From: an uncultured Candidatus Poseidoniales archaeon
GTDB lineage: Archaea > Thermoplasmatota > Poseidoniia > Poseidoniales > Poseidoniaceae
Assembly: GCA_905182185.1 (NCBI GenBank)
Contig: CAJJAP010000004.1
Coordinates: 162,714-226,713, forward strand
Length of the DNA stretch: 64,000 nucleotides
Direction of reading: 5' to 3'
The position numbers were made by a program, and so were the translations under genes. Shown piece by piece: positions 47,277 through 56,739 of the stretch. The notes under the pieces were generated by a model. That model was not told where the DNA came from and made no database searches. It worked only from the letters and a program-made list of their open reading frames with translations. The first letter of the stretch is position 1. Every line of letters starts with the position of its first letter.

Positions 47277-49328
47277 TTGAGTCAAGCAAATAGAATAATT
47301 CAACTTGATGACAAAACGATTGGTCATATCGCAGCAGGTGAAGTAGTTGAAAGGCCTGCTCAAGTGGTAAAAGAATTGTTAGAGAACAGTTTGGATGCTG
47401 GGAGTTCTCGCATTGTAATCACAATTGAAAGAGGTGGGTTTGATTTGATATGCATCGAAGATGATGGCTCAGGTATTGATGAGGCAGACCTACCGCTTGC
47501 CCTTGACAGACATGCAACCTCAAAATTACGCAAGTTAGAGGACTTATCTGCAATCCATACTCTCGGATTTAGAGGTGAGGCTTTGGCTAGTATTGGCATG
47601 GTTTCGCATCTTAAAATTGCAAGCCGCCCTGAAAACTGTGATGGCAGAAGCATATCGATGAAGGATGGTGACAAAGAGTCAGTTGAGCCGGAAGGTATGG
47701 CTCATGGAACAAGAATAGAAGTTGCTCACTTATTCCACAACACGCCTGCACGTCTTGCATTCCAGCGCAGAGCTGCTACTGAGAATTCACGAATCGTCGA
47801 TGTTGTTGTATCTCATGCAATGGCCCATATGGATGTAGGATTTAGGCTGCTAATAGATGAGAAAGTTATGCTTGATGTTCCTGCTAGTGAAACGATGAGC
47901 GACCGTTTGTATGATCTTCTTGGCGGTCAGGCTTCCGCAATGCTTGAATTATCAAGCCCAGCCATAGATGATGATGCTCCAGGTGAAGAATCGTGGAGTG
48001 GCTGGATAAGTACTCCTGATACGACTAGAGGCAAAGGCGATGATGTCCACATATTGATCAATAACAGGCCAGTTTCTGCTGGACCATTTTTGCAAGCGAT
48101 TCGTAGAGGATACAAGACAAGACTAATGCAAGGCCGTCATCCAATCGCCGTACTAAGTCTCATTATACCAGCCAGTGAAGTCGATGTAAATGTCCACCCA
48201 ACCAAGAGAGAAGTCCGATTGAGGCACTCTTGGAGAGTTCTAGAAAGACTGGAAAGATCAATTTCTCATACCCTTGAATCAGTTCCAACACAACCCGATG
48301 CCGCTGGGGGAATATCTGAATTGCAAGGGTTATCACATAATTCCGCCGTTCAACCAGTTGAAGACTTGCTGAAGGCTGGTGGCCAGAAGCGAATTGTCCA
48401 TGCTGATTCTCCACAGAACCCAATTCTAAAAGCGGCTGGAACTAGCACAATACCATCTGTCATAAGCGAATCTATAGAGGGGGAAGAGTCTGTGACTTCA
48501 GTTCCTTCTTGGGCAATCGCTGCTGGAGCTCAATTGAATCTAGTAGGCAATGTTGCAGAAGAAACTAGTAAACAGGAAAAAAAGCGACCTATTTCAACTT
48601 CAATGGCCGACCAAGAAATGCTTCCTGGAATGGATGAGAACCCTATTGCACCTGCGCTTTCTTCCGCAGAAAGGGAATTGCACCGTCATGCTGGCACTGG
48701 TCAATCTCATTCTCCAAGTAAAGAAAAGCCACTAGAAGGCATAATCAATGAACTACCTAAGATGGAACCTTTGGCGCAGTTCGCTGATTCCTATATCCTT
48801 GTACAGGCAGAAGATGAGTTGTTATTGATAGATCAACATGCACTGCATGAGAGAGTTCGATATGAAAGGTTACGTAATGATGAAACGTTGTGGCTACCTC
48901 AGAAACGGCTAATTCCTTTGAAATTAGAATTGGACCCAAGACAAAATGCCAGAATAAGTGCATCTCATCAAAAACTGAAAGAAGTTGGATTTGAGTTGAG
49001 CGAAGATTCAGATGGATGGCTACTAAATTCTGCCCCAAATCTGTTACAAGGAGATGATGTCGTTCCATTTTTGCTCGACTTACTACAAGATACTGCGGAA
49101 GATGGCGCTCCTTTGGAAACAGTTGATGCAAGGAAAGACCACCTCGCATTCCTCAATGCTTGCAGAGGTGCGGTAAAGGCTAATGATAAATTGACAATCG
49201 CGGAAATGCGTAGACTGCTTGAGGATATGAGACGTATTCCAAACCCATGGGCATGTGTTCACGGAAGACCAACTGCTCTACGGCTTCCGTTAAATTCCTT
49301 AGACCATCATTTTGGTAGACATGGTTGA
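47277..49328 (+). CDS. mutL: DNA mismatch repair protein MutL, endonuclease type
   Basis: 683 aa from TTG 47277, which has GGAGGTG 6 nt upstream; the ATPase start IIQLDDKTIGHIAAGEVVERPAQVVKELLENSLDAG fits this. GHKL motifs: DDGSGI, RHATSKL, LGFRGEALASI. The middle is a variable linker (about 340-500). The C-terminal domain has the metal-dependent nicking motif DQHALHERVRYE (DQHA-x2-E-x4-E), then ACRGAVKAND and ACVHGRP. This MutL should therefore nick DNA itself and not need MutH. A non-ATG start is unusual but well supported by the ribosome-binding site. Confidence 0.93.
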   Translation: MSQANRIIQLDDKTIGHIAAGEVVERPAQVVKELLENSLDAGSSRIVITIERGGFDLICIEDDGSGIDEADLPLALDRHATSKLRKLEDLSAIHTLGFRGEALASIGMVSHLKIASRPENCDGRSISMKDGDKESVEPEGMAHGTRIEVAHLFHNTPARLAFQRRAATENSRIVDVVVSHAMAHMDVGFRLLIDEKVMLDVPASETMSDRLYDLLGGQASAMLELSSPAIDDDAPGEESWSGWISTPDTTRGKGDDVHILINNRPVSAGPFLQAIRRGYKTRLMQGRHPIAVLSLIIPASEVDVNVHPTKREVRLRHSWRVLERLERSISHTLESVPTQPDAAGGISELQGLSHNSAVQPVEDLLKAGGQKRIVHADSPQNPILKAAGTSTIPSVISESIEGEESVTSVPSWAIAAGAQLNLVGNVAEETSKQEKKRPISTSMADQEMLPGMDENPIAPALSSAERELHRHAGTGQSHSPSKEKPLEGIINELPKMEPLAQFADSYILVQAEDELLLIDQHALHERVRYERLRNDETLWLPQKRLIPLKLELDPRQNARISASHQKLKEVGFELSEDSDGWLLNSAPNLLQGDDVVPFLLDLLQDTAEDGAPLETVDARKDHLAFLNACRGAVKANDKLTIAEMRRLLEDMRRIPNPWACVHGRPTALRLPLNSLDHHFGRHG

Positions 49329-49366
49329 TTGTAAGTATTAGATATCTTTGCACATGCAAGTATATA

Positions 49367-49497
49367 CGGTAGCGTTAGCACCGACCCACTGAAAGCCCAT
49401 AGACCACCATATTCAGTTGGATGGGGTTTCGGATAACCCTTCCAACCTATCCGAGTTGGTTAGTTGATGCTTCCAACAAGGTGCATTCAACCGACCC
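49367..49497. other. intergenic region with several hairpins, possible structured RNA
   Basis: Between convergent genes and visibly more GC-rich than its surroundings. Stems: CGGT/ACCG (49367/49380), CCACTGAA/TTCAGTTGG (49386/49412, one bulge), TCGGATA/TATCCGA (49429/49448, perfect 7 bp, 12-nt loop), GTTGATGC/GCATTCAAC (49463/49483, one bulge). ACCGACCC occurs at both ends (49380 and 49490). No tRNA, SRP or RNase P signature is seen and the strand is unknown. A bidirectional terminator region is the simpler alternative. Confidence 0.3.
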
Positions 49498-49527
49498 TTT
49501 GTTCGCCCATTCAATCTAGGAGATGCC

Positions 49528-49902
49528 TCATTTTAGGGTTTGAAATTCATCCCTATCCAAAGATACCTCATCCCAAAAGGTGGAAGTAGAACTCATTCGT
49601 TGTACGAGATCTACCAATGCGTAAACAGAAGGTCCCAGGCCCTTTTTATCAAGATTATATTCCGATTCGTTAATGACTTTAGTTCCATCCTTCTCTATTA
49701 ATGTCATGAAATCATCTGCACCGTCGGTCCATGCCGAAAAATCAATATGAAGGCCTTTTTCTCGCTTTAGGCCAAAATAAAGGCTTCCGGATGAGAATCG
49801 TGATGAATAAATAGAGTCCCAGGCAGTGTTCATCGTTTTGATTTTAACGGCTCTTGCTTTACCGTATTTTTTCGAGAACGTATGTGTGCGTTTCACCGTC
49901 AC
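49528..49902 (-). CDS. small hypothetical protein
   Basis: 124 aa, soluble, no signal peptide. Lys/Arg-rich first 25 residues, then an alpha/beta-looking region (SLYFGLKREKGLHIDFSAWTDGADDFMTLIEKDGTKVIN). No family recognised. Start ATG at 49902 (MTVKRTHTF). Codon use and amino-acid composition look like a real gene, and no competing frame covers it. Convergent with mutL. Confidence 0.55.
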   Translation of the reverse strand: MTVKRTHTFSKKYGKARAVKIKTMNTAWDSIYSSRFSSGSLYFGLKREKGLHIDFSAWTDGADDFMTLIEKDGTKVINESEYNLDKKGLGPSVYALVDLVQRMSSTSTFWDEVSLDRDEFQTLK

Positions 49903-49953
49903 AAACGTCCTTTTTTATATCCCCTGCGAGTTCCGAGAACGCAATCAGTTCTC

Positions 49954-50082
49954 TCAATTCACCTGATGGTGAAGGAACGCCAATACTCCGAGAGAGAACA
50001 GCAGGAAGAGTAGAATGACGCTAATAACTATCCACGTACCTAGTGCCTCGCTTGCATAAGCATTGATAAGTATGGGTGGCAA
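49954..50082 (-). CDS. possible small single-helix membrane protein
   Basis: A 42-codon frame starting at TTG 50082 encodes a short hydrophilic start (PPILINAYASEALG), one strong transmembrane helix (WIVISVILLFLLFSLGVLAF) and a short tail (LHHQVN). The frame stays open upstream for 25 or so more codons but without an ATG. It lies 51 nt downstream of the start side of the 124-aa gene on the same strand. Only the helix argues for a gene. Confidence 0.3.
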   Translation of the reverse strand: MPPILINAYASEALGTWIVISVILLFLLFSLGVLAFLHHQVN

Positions 50083-50160
50083 TAATGTAGTCCTTATCGT
50101 ATTGGGCTTGATTACCCGGTCCTTTACCCATGCGTGAGACGTATCTTAGCAATCGGCCAT

Positions 50161-50217
50161 ACCCATGGGAACCCATCCAACCATGGGTGGTTGCAAGGGT
50201 GTTGGAAGAACCCTTGC
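50161..50217. terminator. two adjacent perfect 8-bp hairpins after the collagen-like gene
   Basis: ACCCATGG (50161-50168) pairs with CCATGGGT (50181-50188), and GCAAGGGT (50193-50200) pairs with ACCCTTGC (50210-50217). They lie about 60 nt past the stop codon of the minus-strand surface-protein gene, where a terminator or stabilising 3' structure would be. No T-run follows on that strand, so true terminator function is unsure. Confidence 0.35.
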
Positions 50218-50275
50218 GATTTCATGGAAACTATATGTCGGTTATCTGATTAAAAACAGATGTTCCCAAGTTCCA

Positions 50276-52351
50276 TCATACAAAGGACACGTCTTTGCTG
50301 AAAATGAGGCGCCATAATTCTGTTCCAACCAAATTGTCTTGGCCTGAGAAGTAAAGATTACCTTCATGCACATACATGTCACCGATGAATCCAGTAGATG
50401 GTGTTGGATTCAAATCAATGACTTGCCAAGTTGTTCCATTTATCGAATTATGAGCCCATAATTCCTGTCCAGTGGTGCCATCGTTTGCGGTGAAATAAAC
50501 CGTATAATCATGCACTGTTAGTCCGGATGGGCCACCGCTTCCTGAACTGGATTGAATATCGGATACTTCCCAAAACGAATTATTTGTACTTTCGTAGACC
50601 CACAATTCGAAATGAGTACCTGACGTTGCTTTCATGTAGACTCGTGTGTTAAGAACTGCAAGATCTGAGGGAGAACTTGTTGCGAATCCAGGACGAATGT
50701 CTGCAGCCTGCCATGTGGAATTGTTCGTTGTCTCATAGGCCTGTAATTCAATGCCTCCTCCACTCCCATCGTTGGCAGCCAAGTAAATCCGAGTTCCCAT
50801 CACGACCAAGTTAGAAGGGCTCGATGAGAGTACACCAGGGTTGATATCCTTCACAACAAAGGTTGAGTTGTTCGTTGTATCATGTTTCCACAATTCATCT
50901 GGTGTTGCGAAGTACAACTGAGAATTAACAACCGTGAGTTCGCTTGGCTGAATACCATCTTCGACCTTCCACACACTGAAGTTTCCAGTTTCATATGCCC
51001 ACAGATCGAACGCTGCAGCGCTGTCTCGGGCCGAAAAAAACACGGTTGTTCCGATGAGCGTGAAATCAGCAGCAAAACTTCCGGATGTGCCCGGGAATAT
51101 GTCGGCTACCTGCCATGCGGTTCCATTCGATAGATTGTAGACCCACGGTTCCAATCCACTGCCCAAGAACATCAGTTGGTTACCAATCCCATGTAGTTCC
51201 ATGGCCGCACCGTTGTAAACCAAGGACAATGTGTCGTTTGCATCGAGCGACCATATGCCGCTTGCGCTTCCGTTGCTTGCAATGAAGTACATCGTTGAGT
51301 TTATGGTTACAAAATCTGAGGGGTTGCTGCTGCCTGCGGTATTGATGTCAGCGACCAGAGTAACCTCAAATGTTGTGCAAATCAAAGCACTGGAAATGAT
51401 TTCTCCTGCTTCCAAAACCCCGTTGAGAGCAATTCCATTTCCCGCACCGTTGTCCATTCCTTGCTGGAGTAATTGCCCAGTGCCATTGCAGCCCAAGTAA
51501 GCGGGTGCAATGGAAAGACGAGCAACCATCATGGAGGCGGTTGAACTTCCATTAGTGCCATCAGAACCGTCGGCTCCATCTTGGCCGGAATCACCTTTGC
51601 AAACGAAAACCATAGAATCAACCTCACTCACTGAGAGTGAATTGTCACCATTGTCATCGACGCCACTTTCAACAAGCGTACCGCCGTTGGGGCAATTGAT
51701 TCCACTTGGTTCAATGCTGGTAACAATGAGTGATGTAAGGCCGTTGTTTCCATTCGATCCATCTGCACCATTCGACCCATCTGCACCATTCAATCCATCT
51801 GAACCGTTTTGACCGCCAGTACCGTCTTGCCCGTCAGCACCGTTTTGGCCATCCGTTCCGTTGTTTCCATCGGCACCAGAGTTCCCGTTGGAGCCATTTT
51901 GTCCTACGAGGTCAATGGCCGACCATGTATTAGCTTGGCAAACTTGGAAAGATGCTTCAGCAGCGATGAAAAATATTTGCGAGTCAATTGTTTCGTCGCA
52001 GTTTGGTAACGCAGAAGAGGTTTCGACGAGGTGGAAACTGGAACCTGCGGAGCCGTTGACGCCTGACTCCCCGTCGATTCCTGCAGGGCCTTGGGTTCCT
52101 TCAGCATTGGATATAGAGTATAACGAGAAAGGCACGATTAGGAGCATGGCACCGAGCAGAATTGCAGAGAGAACAGGGGGGATACCATTGGAGGATGTGA
52201 GTTCCATTTCATTTGATGCAACTGGCATTACTGGTAGAGTCGGTGCAATTGACTCGACATTTGCAGCAGCCTCTGAAACTTGTTCAATTCTCCTTGTTTT
52301 GATTTGTTCTTGAGTCCAACCCTGCTCGGTCAACTGTTCGTCTGTCCACAT
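50276..52351 (-). CDS. collagen-like, propeller-containing surface protein
   Basis: 691 aa from ATG 52351. Cytoplasmic start MWTDEQLTEQGWTQEQIKTRR (a short SHOCT-like helix pair common in Marine Group II proteins), then a membrane helix (PPVLSAILLGAMLLIVPFSLYSI). Gly-X-Y collagen-like tracts follow: GTQGPAGIDGESGVNGSAG, then a longer run of Gly-x-Asn/Asp triplets (GADG, GQNG, GSNG types). The C-terminal 370 residues are seven or so repeats of about 45 residues containing E-L-W-x-Y-(E/D)-x-T-N-N-S-x-W, a beta-propeller resembling ELWVSDGT-type repeats. NNST/NNS sequons suggest N-glycosylation. Probably a cell-surface stalk with an adhesive head; inferred. Confidence 0.7.
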   Translation of the reverse strand: MWTDEQLTEQGWTQEQIKTRRIEQVSEAAANVESIAPTLPVMPVASNEMELTSSNGIPPVLSAILLGAMLLIVPFSLYSISNAEGTQGPAGIDGESGVNGSAGSSFHLVETSSALPNCDETIDSQIFFIAAEASFQVCQANTWSAIDLVGQNGSNGNSGADGNNGTDGQNGADGQDGTGGQNGSDGLNGADGSNGADGSNGNNGLTSLIVTSIEPSGINCPNGGTLVESGVDDNGDNSLSVSEVDSMVFVCKGDSGQDGADGSDGTNGSSTASMMVARLSIAPAYLGCNGTGQLLQQGMDNGAGNGIALNGVLEAGEIISSALICTTFEVTLVADINTAGSSNPSDFVTINSTMYFIASNGSASGIWSLDANDTLSLVYNGAAMELHGIGNQLMFLGSGLEPWVYNLSNGTAWQVADIFPGTSGSFAADFTLIGTTVFFSARDSAAAFDLWAYETGNFSVWKVEDGIQPSELTVVNSQLYFATPDELWKHDTTNNSTFVVKDINPGVLSSSPSNLVVMGTRIYLAANDGSGGGIELQAYETTNNSTWQAADIRPGFATSSPSDLAVLNTRVYMKATSGTHFELWVYESTNNSFWEVSDIQSSSGSGGPSGLTVHDYTVYFTANDGTTGQELWAHNSINGTTWQVIDLNPTPSTGFIGDMYVHEGNLYFSGQDNLVGTELWRLIFSKDVSFV
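51735..51905 (-). repeat. collagen-like Gly-X-Y coding repeats
   Basis: Short tandem units on the plus strand (CCATCTGCACCATTCGACC and variants) encode Gly-Ala/Ser/Thr-Asp/Asn triplets in the surface protein. Unlike vertebrate collagen, the X-Y positions are mostly Asn/Asp/Gln and almost without Pro, as in many microbial collagen-like proteins. Confidence 0.75.
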
Positions 52352-52487
52352 ATTTCGAAACAATCCAAAGCACCTATATATGGCGATTGGTGCAATGGTT
52401 TGACAAAGATGAATCCCCCTCTGTACACCCATGTGTGAGAAATCATTGTACGGTCCCCTTGCATATGATGTCAAGTTTGGAGTTGCT

Positions 52488-53946
52488 CTATTTGCTTTTG
52501 AATAATTTCTCTTCAATGTTAATTCCGTATTCAATTAGTCGTAATAACAAATCTTCATCTGCAACTTTGTGTAGATTAGGACCAGATACCTTGGCTGAAC
52601 AAGCACAAGCGAGGATAACCGCTGTCATCTGAAGTCGATGATCGCCAAATGTTGAGACAATATTGCCTGGTGATTTTATCTGCTGTCCACCTACAACCTC
52701 AATTCCATCTTGCAAAACTTTACTTTCAATACCAAATTGAAGTAGTAGTTGATCGTGTCTTTGTTAAGCGATTACTCTCCTTATGTGCTGCATGGGCAGC
52801 ACCAATGATTCTACCACCTGAAGATATTGCCATCAAGGCTGCAAGAGGTGGAAGTAAGTCATTTGCATCTCTAAGATTAATTTCATTATCACCATTATTG
52901 CTTGAATTATTGCTTAGAGTAATTTCAACATTCGAATTGGTTTCATTCCATGTAAAACCCAATTCACTGCAGTATTGCTGTAGTATGTCATTTCCAAGTG
53001 CATCTTCGCTTTGGGGCCATCCAGAAATAATGGTCTTGGTTTGCAGGACTTTGGTTGCCAGCATTGCAAAACTAACCATTGAGGCGTCTCTTGGAACTAA
53101 TACTTCTGTATCTGCGAAATGTGGAACCCAAGGGCGTAGAACCTCATCGGAGAAGTCTGCACCACTCTCTACGCATAAACGAAAGGTCAAGTCACTATGT
53201 TTTCGAGACACTGCTTGCCCTTTGAGATTCAACTTTTTATTTGCACTGAACATTGAAGATGATAACATCCATGCTGAATATGGTTGACTGGATTTTGATA
53301 AGTCCAGATCTACTTGCTGTGAACAATCAATCGGTCCACAGACAATTAACGGTAATGATTCCTCACCATGCCCTCTTGAAACTGTTACTCCTGAACTTTC
53401 TAATGTTTCAATCAGTGTTGAAAAGTCTCGAAGCCTCAATGAGCGGTCCCCATCAATTGCTACACTTTGTCCAATATTAGCAGAAATGGCAGTTAAAATT
53501 CTAAATGCAGTTCCTGAATTTCCCGCATGTAATACACTAGCTGGCTTAGAAAAACCATCACTTCCAACCCCATGAACCCGCCAATCTACTGAATCAGGGT
53601 GAAATGCAACTTCCGCCAAACCTGGCTTAGACAAAACCTCACCATTTGCTATATCTTCAATCTTGACTCCGAGTTGCTGGAGGCATCTTCTCATGCTACG
53701 TGAGTCTTCTCCAGCATTATTTACATTTTTTAAAGTAATTACTTGATTACTTTGAGCACTAAGTGCCAATAATCTGATTAAGTGAGATTTTGATGGTGGT
53801 AGGTTCCACTGTAAATTACCACCTTTTGCCGATTCATTAATAGACAAATATTCGATATTATTGACCGGTGCGGTATCAACTGAGTCATTCCATTTGGAAA
53901 CCCAGCGTTTGGCCATATTGTCAGCGACGCGGCTGGGTGTCATCAA
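52488..53946 (-). CDS. aroA: 3-phosphoshikimate 1-carboxyvinyltransferase (EPSP synthase), frameshifted
   Basis: Sixth step of the shikimate pathway. N-terminal PPSKSHLIRLLALSA, then LHAGNSGTAFRIL, DGDRSLRLRDFSTL, SKSSQPYSAWMLSS, DASMVSFAMLA and RDANDLLPPLAALMA. The C-terminal end, in another frame, has GGQQIKSPGNIVSTFGDHRLQMTAVILAC. An extra base at about 52752 separates them; removing it gives SNRLTKTRxQLLLQFGIESKVLQDGIEV, the expected continuous sequence. The start is uncertain: ATG 53943-53946 or ATG 53916 (MAKRWVSKW). Divergent from moaA. Confidence 0.9.
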
Positions 53947-53991
53947 ATTTGGGAACGCATATTCAAAAAGCAGGCACCTTCAGCAATCCCC

Positions 53992-54996
53992 ATGAGGTTG
54001 AACGATTCTAGAGGTCGGCCTCTACGTGACCTGAGAATATCGGTCACAGATCGTTGTAACTTCAGGTGTACATATTGTATGCCAAGAGAACATTTTGGAA
54101 ATGATTACCAATTTCTAGCAAAGGAAAAAATCCTGACCTATGAAGAGATAACTACAATCGTCAGTTCACTATTACCATTGGGAATAGAGAAAATTAGATT
54201 GACTGGCGGAGAACCATTAATGCGCAGGAATGTCATTGAATTGGTTCGCCAAATCAGAGCATTAGATAGTCGAATAGATATCGCGATAACAACAAATGGA
54301 ATCCTACTTGAAAAGTACGCCCTTCAACTCAAAGAGGCTGGTTTAAGCAGAGTTACGGTAAGCCTTGATGCCCTCGAGAATGAGGTATTTCAATCACTTT
54401 CGGATACTACAAACTCGGTTGATGAAATCTTGCAAGGAATTGAATTCTGCAGACAAATAGAACTACCAGTAAAGGTCAATTGCGTAATTCAAAAAGGCGT
54501 TAATGAAAGCCAAATAATCCCAATTATTAGCTATTTTAATAAAATCTCTATCACTCCACGTTTTATCGAATTCATGGATGTTGGAACTACTAATTCATGG
54601 AATTATGATTCTGTTGTAAGTGGTGATGAAATGAGAAAAATAATTGAATTAGAATTCGGTCAATTAGAAAAGGTTGAATCCAATTATCCAGGCGAGGTTG
54701 CAAACCTTTGGAAAATGAAAAATGGCTCTATGGTTGGCTTTATCGAATCTGTTACCAATCCATTTTGCGGTGATTGCAGTAGAGCAAGACTATCTGCAGA
54801 AGGTTCAATTTACACTTGTTTATTTGCTACAGAAGGACATAATATTCGTTCAATTCTAAGAATGGATGCTAGCCAAGAGCAAATCGGTAATGCTATTAGC
54901 GAAATCTGGAAAGGTAGGAATGACAATTATAGCGAACAGAGAGGAACTGTTGAACAAACAGAAGACCGTGTTGAAATGTCATATATTGGCGGTTAA
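53992..54996 (+). CDS. moaA: GTP 3',8-cyclase
   Basis: First enzyme of molybdenum cofactor synthesis, a radical SAM protein. N-terminal SAM cluster motif CNFRCTYC within RISVTDRCNFRCTYCMP. KIRLTGGEPLMRRN is the SAM-binding segment. C-terminal second Fe-S cluster: NPFCGDCSRARLSAEGSIYTC. It ends in the conserved Gly-Gly (MSYIGG) needed for activity. 334 aa, normal length. The stop codon overlaps the convergent pilin gene's stop by 4 nt. The ThiS/MoaD-like protein at 28.7 kb could belong to the same pathway. Confidence 0.94.
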   Translation: MRLNDSRGRPLRDLRISVTDRCNFRCTYCMPREHFGNDYQFLAKEKILTYEEITTIVSSLLPLGIEKIRLTGGEPLMRRNVIELVRQIRALDSRIDIAITTNGILLEKYALQLKEAGLSRVTVSLDALENEVFQSLSDTTNSVDEILQGIEFCRQIELPVKVNCVIQKGVNESQIIPIISYFNKISITPRFIEFMDVGTTNSWNYDSVVSGDEMRKIIELEFGQLEKVESNYPGEVANLWKMKNGSMVGFIESVTNPFCGDCSRARLSAEGSIYTCLFATEGHNIRSILRMDASQEQIGNAISEIWKGRNDNYSEQRGTVEQTEDRVEMSYIGG

Positions 54997-55484
54997 TTTT
55001 CAATCGCTGGTAAAACGATATCGACCAAAACGATCCCTGCTGATTCATCGATTAATTTGAATCTCCAAGTTCCAAGGTTTGAGCCAATCGCGGTTGAATC
55101 AATTACGAAATAATCCCCTTTTGTCACCGAATAACCAGCATCTCTATCATGGAATGACACATTTGCACCTACGACCCCATAGACACCTGAATCAGCAACA
55201 TGACCTCTTACAGGGTCACCTTGTCCACCATCTGGGTAAATATCATACTTCAATTTCGCAGGGTCAATAGATTGGTCTAAACTCGAGATTTTGACAACAT
55301 GGAATCCATTTTCTAAACCACGAACACTAACTTGAGCCATAGGCGGCGATTTCTCTGTAGTGGTTAATGCACCTTGCATCATTACGAAAACCATACTCGA
55401 AAGCATGACCGTAATAGCCAGCAATAGAACTGTCGCAATAACAGGGCTTACCGCCTCATCATCTTGCTCCAGTGCTCTCGCCAT
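54993..55484 (-). CDS. archaeal type IV pilin-like protein
   Basis: 163 aa from ATG 55484. It reads MARALEQDDEAVSPVIATVLLLAITVMLSSMVFVMM: a short charged leader, then the archaeal pilin motif AVSPVI followed by a hydrophobic helix, as in DUF1628/PilA-type proteins. A class III signal peptidase would cut near the D-D-E-A-V site. The rest is a beta-rich head with an immunoglobulin-like look. Earlier in-frame Met codons (55568, 55517) would lengthen the leader unusually. Could be assembled by the Tad-type machinery at 61.5-64 kb. Confidence 0.8.
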   Translation of the reverse strand: MARALEQDDEAVSPVIATVLLLAITVMLSSMVFVMMQGALTTTEKSPPMAQVSVRGLENGFHVVKISSLDQSIDPAKLKYDIYPDGGQGDPVRGHVADSGVYGVVGANVSFHDRDAGYSVTKGDYFVIDSTAIGSNLGTWRFKLIDESAGIVLVDIVLPAIEN

Positions 55485-55592
55485 AACCTTCCCTAGCCTA
55501 CATGAGACTTGAACCATGCGCTTAATCAGCGCTAATATCATCCAATATGGATTATGATTATCAATCACCGAGTAACAATCTTTTTTGTGATT

Positions 55593-56735
55593 TCAAATCA
55601 ACCAAAGAGGTTTATCGCATTCCATCGCTCGTTTTATTCCACCTATTGGTCCCAAGATTCTCAACAACACCTCAGTCATCAAATCGCCATTCATGAATGC
55701 ATATGACATCTTTTTTGAACGCAGAGAATTATTTAGCGCTCGAGCAAATGATCCTCTAACCCTATTTTCATACTCCAATAGGCTAGTTCCATTTTCAAGA
55801 TTATCAATAATTGCTTCAGCTGCAAAGCAACCAGATATTATCGCTTGGCTGATTCCACCACCATTACTGGGCATTACTAGGCCCGCAGCATCGCCAACCG
55901 CTAATGTATTTCCATTAACCATGCATTCAACAGGTCCACCCATTGCAATCCATCCACCTCCCCAAGAAAGTATTTCCAAATTGAGATCATCACAAAATGT
56001 TTGTAGATGTTGTTTGAGGTTGCCTTCTAATTTTCCTGCCCTCACACCCAAACCGACATTTGCTGAATTTGGACCTTTAGGAATTATCCACGCATATCCT
56101 GAAGGCGCCACAGAACCGATGAAAACATCAAATGACTCTGGTATTTCGCCTTGTACTTGCGCATAGATTGTCGGTATTTGGTCCTTCGGTCTATAGAGGT
56201 CTTCTTGACCTTTTGTTAGTCTTGCTACTTGGGCCAGTGAACCACTGGCATCAATCAAGTAATCACATGAGTATCTTCCTTTATCTGTGACCAATAGATC
56301 ACGATTTAATTTACTCTGATGTTGTATTTTCTTCAAAGCCTCACCGCAGCGAATTTCTGCACCTGCTTGAATTGCTTTCTCTCCAAGAAAGCCGTCAAAT
56401 TGCAAGCGATGACCTGAAAATGCATCTAATTCAAACTTATATGATTTCCCAGATGGCAAGAATACCCGCATATTGTCCAGGCGATGCAATCTCAATCTAT
56501 CTGGAAAATCAAAATATGTCTTTAGCCATTGGTGGTCATCTAAATTAGAAAAGGTTGCAACAACCTCTCCCCAATTGGGAATGCATTCACCACACTGCGC
56601 TGGATTACCGATAATATCTCTTCTTTCTATTACGAGGACATCAACACCCGATTCAGATAACTTCTGGGCACAAGCAGTTCCCGCTGGACCCGCTCCAATA
56701 ACGATGACTTGTCTGTGTTCGACTTCAATAGCCAT
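55593..56735 (-). CDS. geranylgeranyl reductase family flavoprotein
   Basis: 380 aa from ATG 56735. FAD site VIVIGAGPAGTACAQKLSESGVDVLVIERR, the family's PAQCGE Cys motif, DYLIDASGSLAQVAR, then SGYAWIIPKGPNSANVGLGV and GDAAGLVMPSNGGGISQAIISG. These are the hallmarks of digeranylgeranylglycerophospholipid reductases, which saturate archaeal membrane lipid chains. The adjacent GGPP synthase gene (4 nt upstream on the same strand) supports a membrane-lipid role. Exact substrate (lipid or other prenyl chain) cannot be fixed from sequence. Confidence 0.88.
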   Translation of the reverse strand: MAIEVEHRQVIVIGAGPAGTACAQKLSESGVDVLVIERRDIIGNPAQCGECIPNWGEVVATFSNLDDHQWLKTYFDFPDRLRLHRLDNMRVFLPSGKSYKFELDAFSGHRLQFDGFLGEKAIQAGAEIRCGEALKKIQHQSKLNRDLLVTDKGRYSCDYLIDASGSLAQVARLTKGQEDLYRPKDQIPTIYAQVQGEIPESFDVFIGSVAPSGYAWIIPKGPNSANVGLGVRAGKLEGNLKQHLQTFCDDLNLEILSWGGGWIAMGGPVECMVNGNTLAVGDAAGLVMPSNGGGISQAIISGCFAAEAIIDNLENGTSLLEYENRVRGSFARALNNSLRSKKMSYAFMNGDLMTEVLLRILGPIGGIKRAMECDKPLWLI

Positions 56736-56739
56736 AATA

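Noticed and set aside
44707..49156. Several 60-250-residue minus-strand frames opposite mutS and mutL
   Set aside because: They are antisense to strongly conserved coding sequence and show low-complexity shadow composition.
49367..49497. SRP RNA or RNase P RNA
   Set aside because: Too short, and none of the conserved loops of either RNA is visible on either strand.
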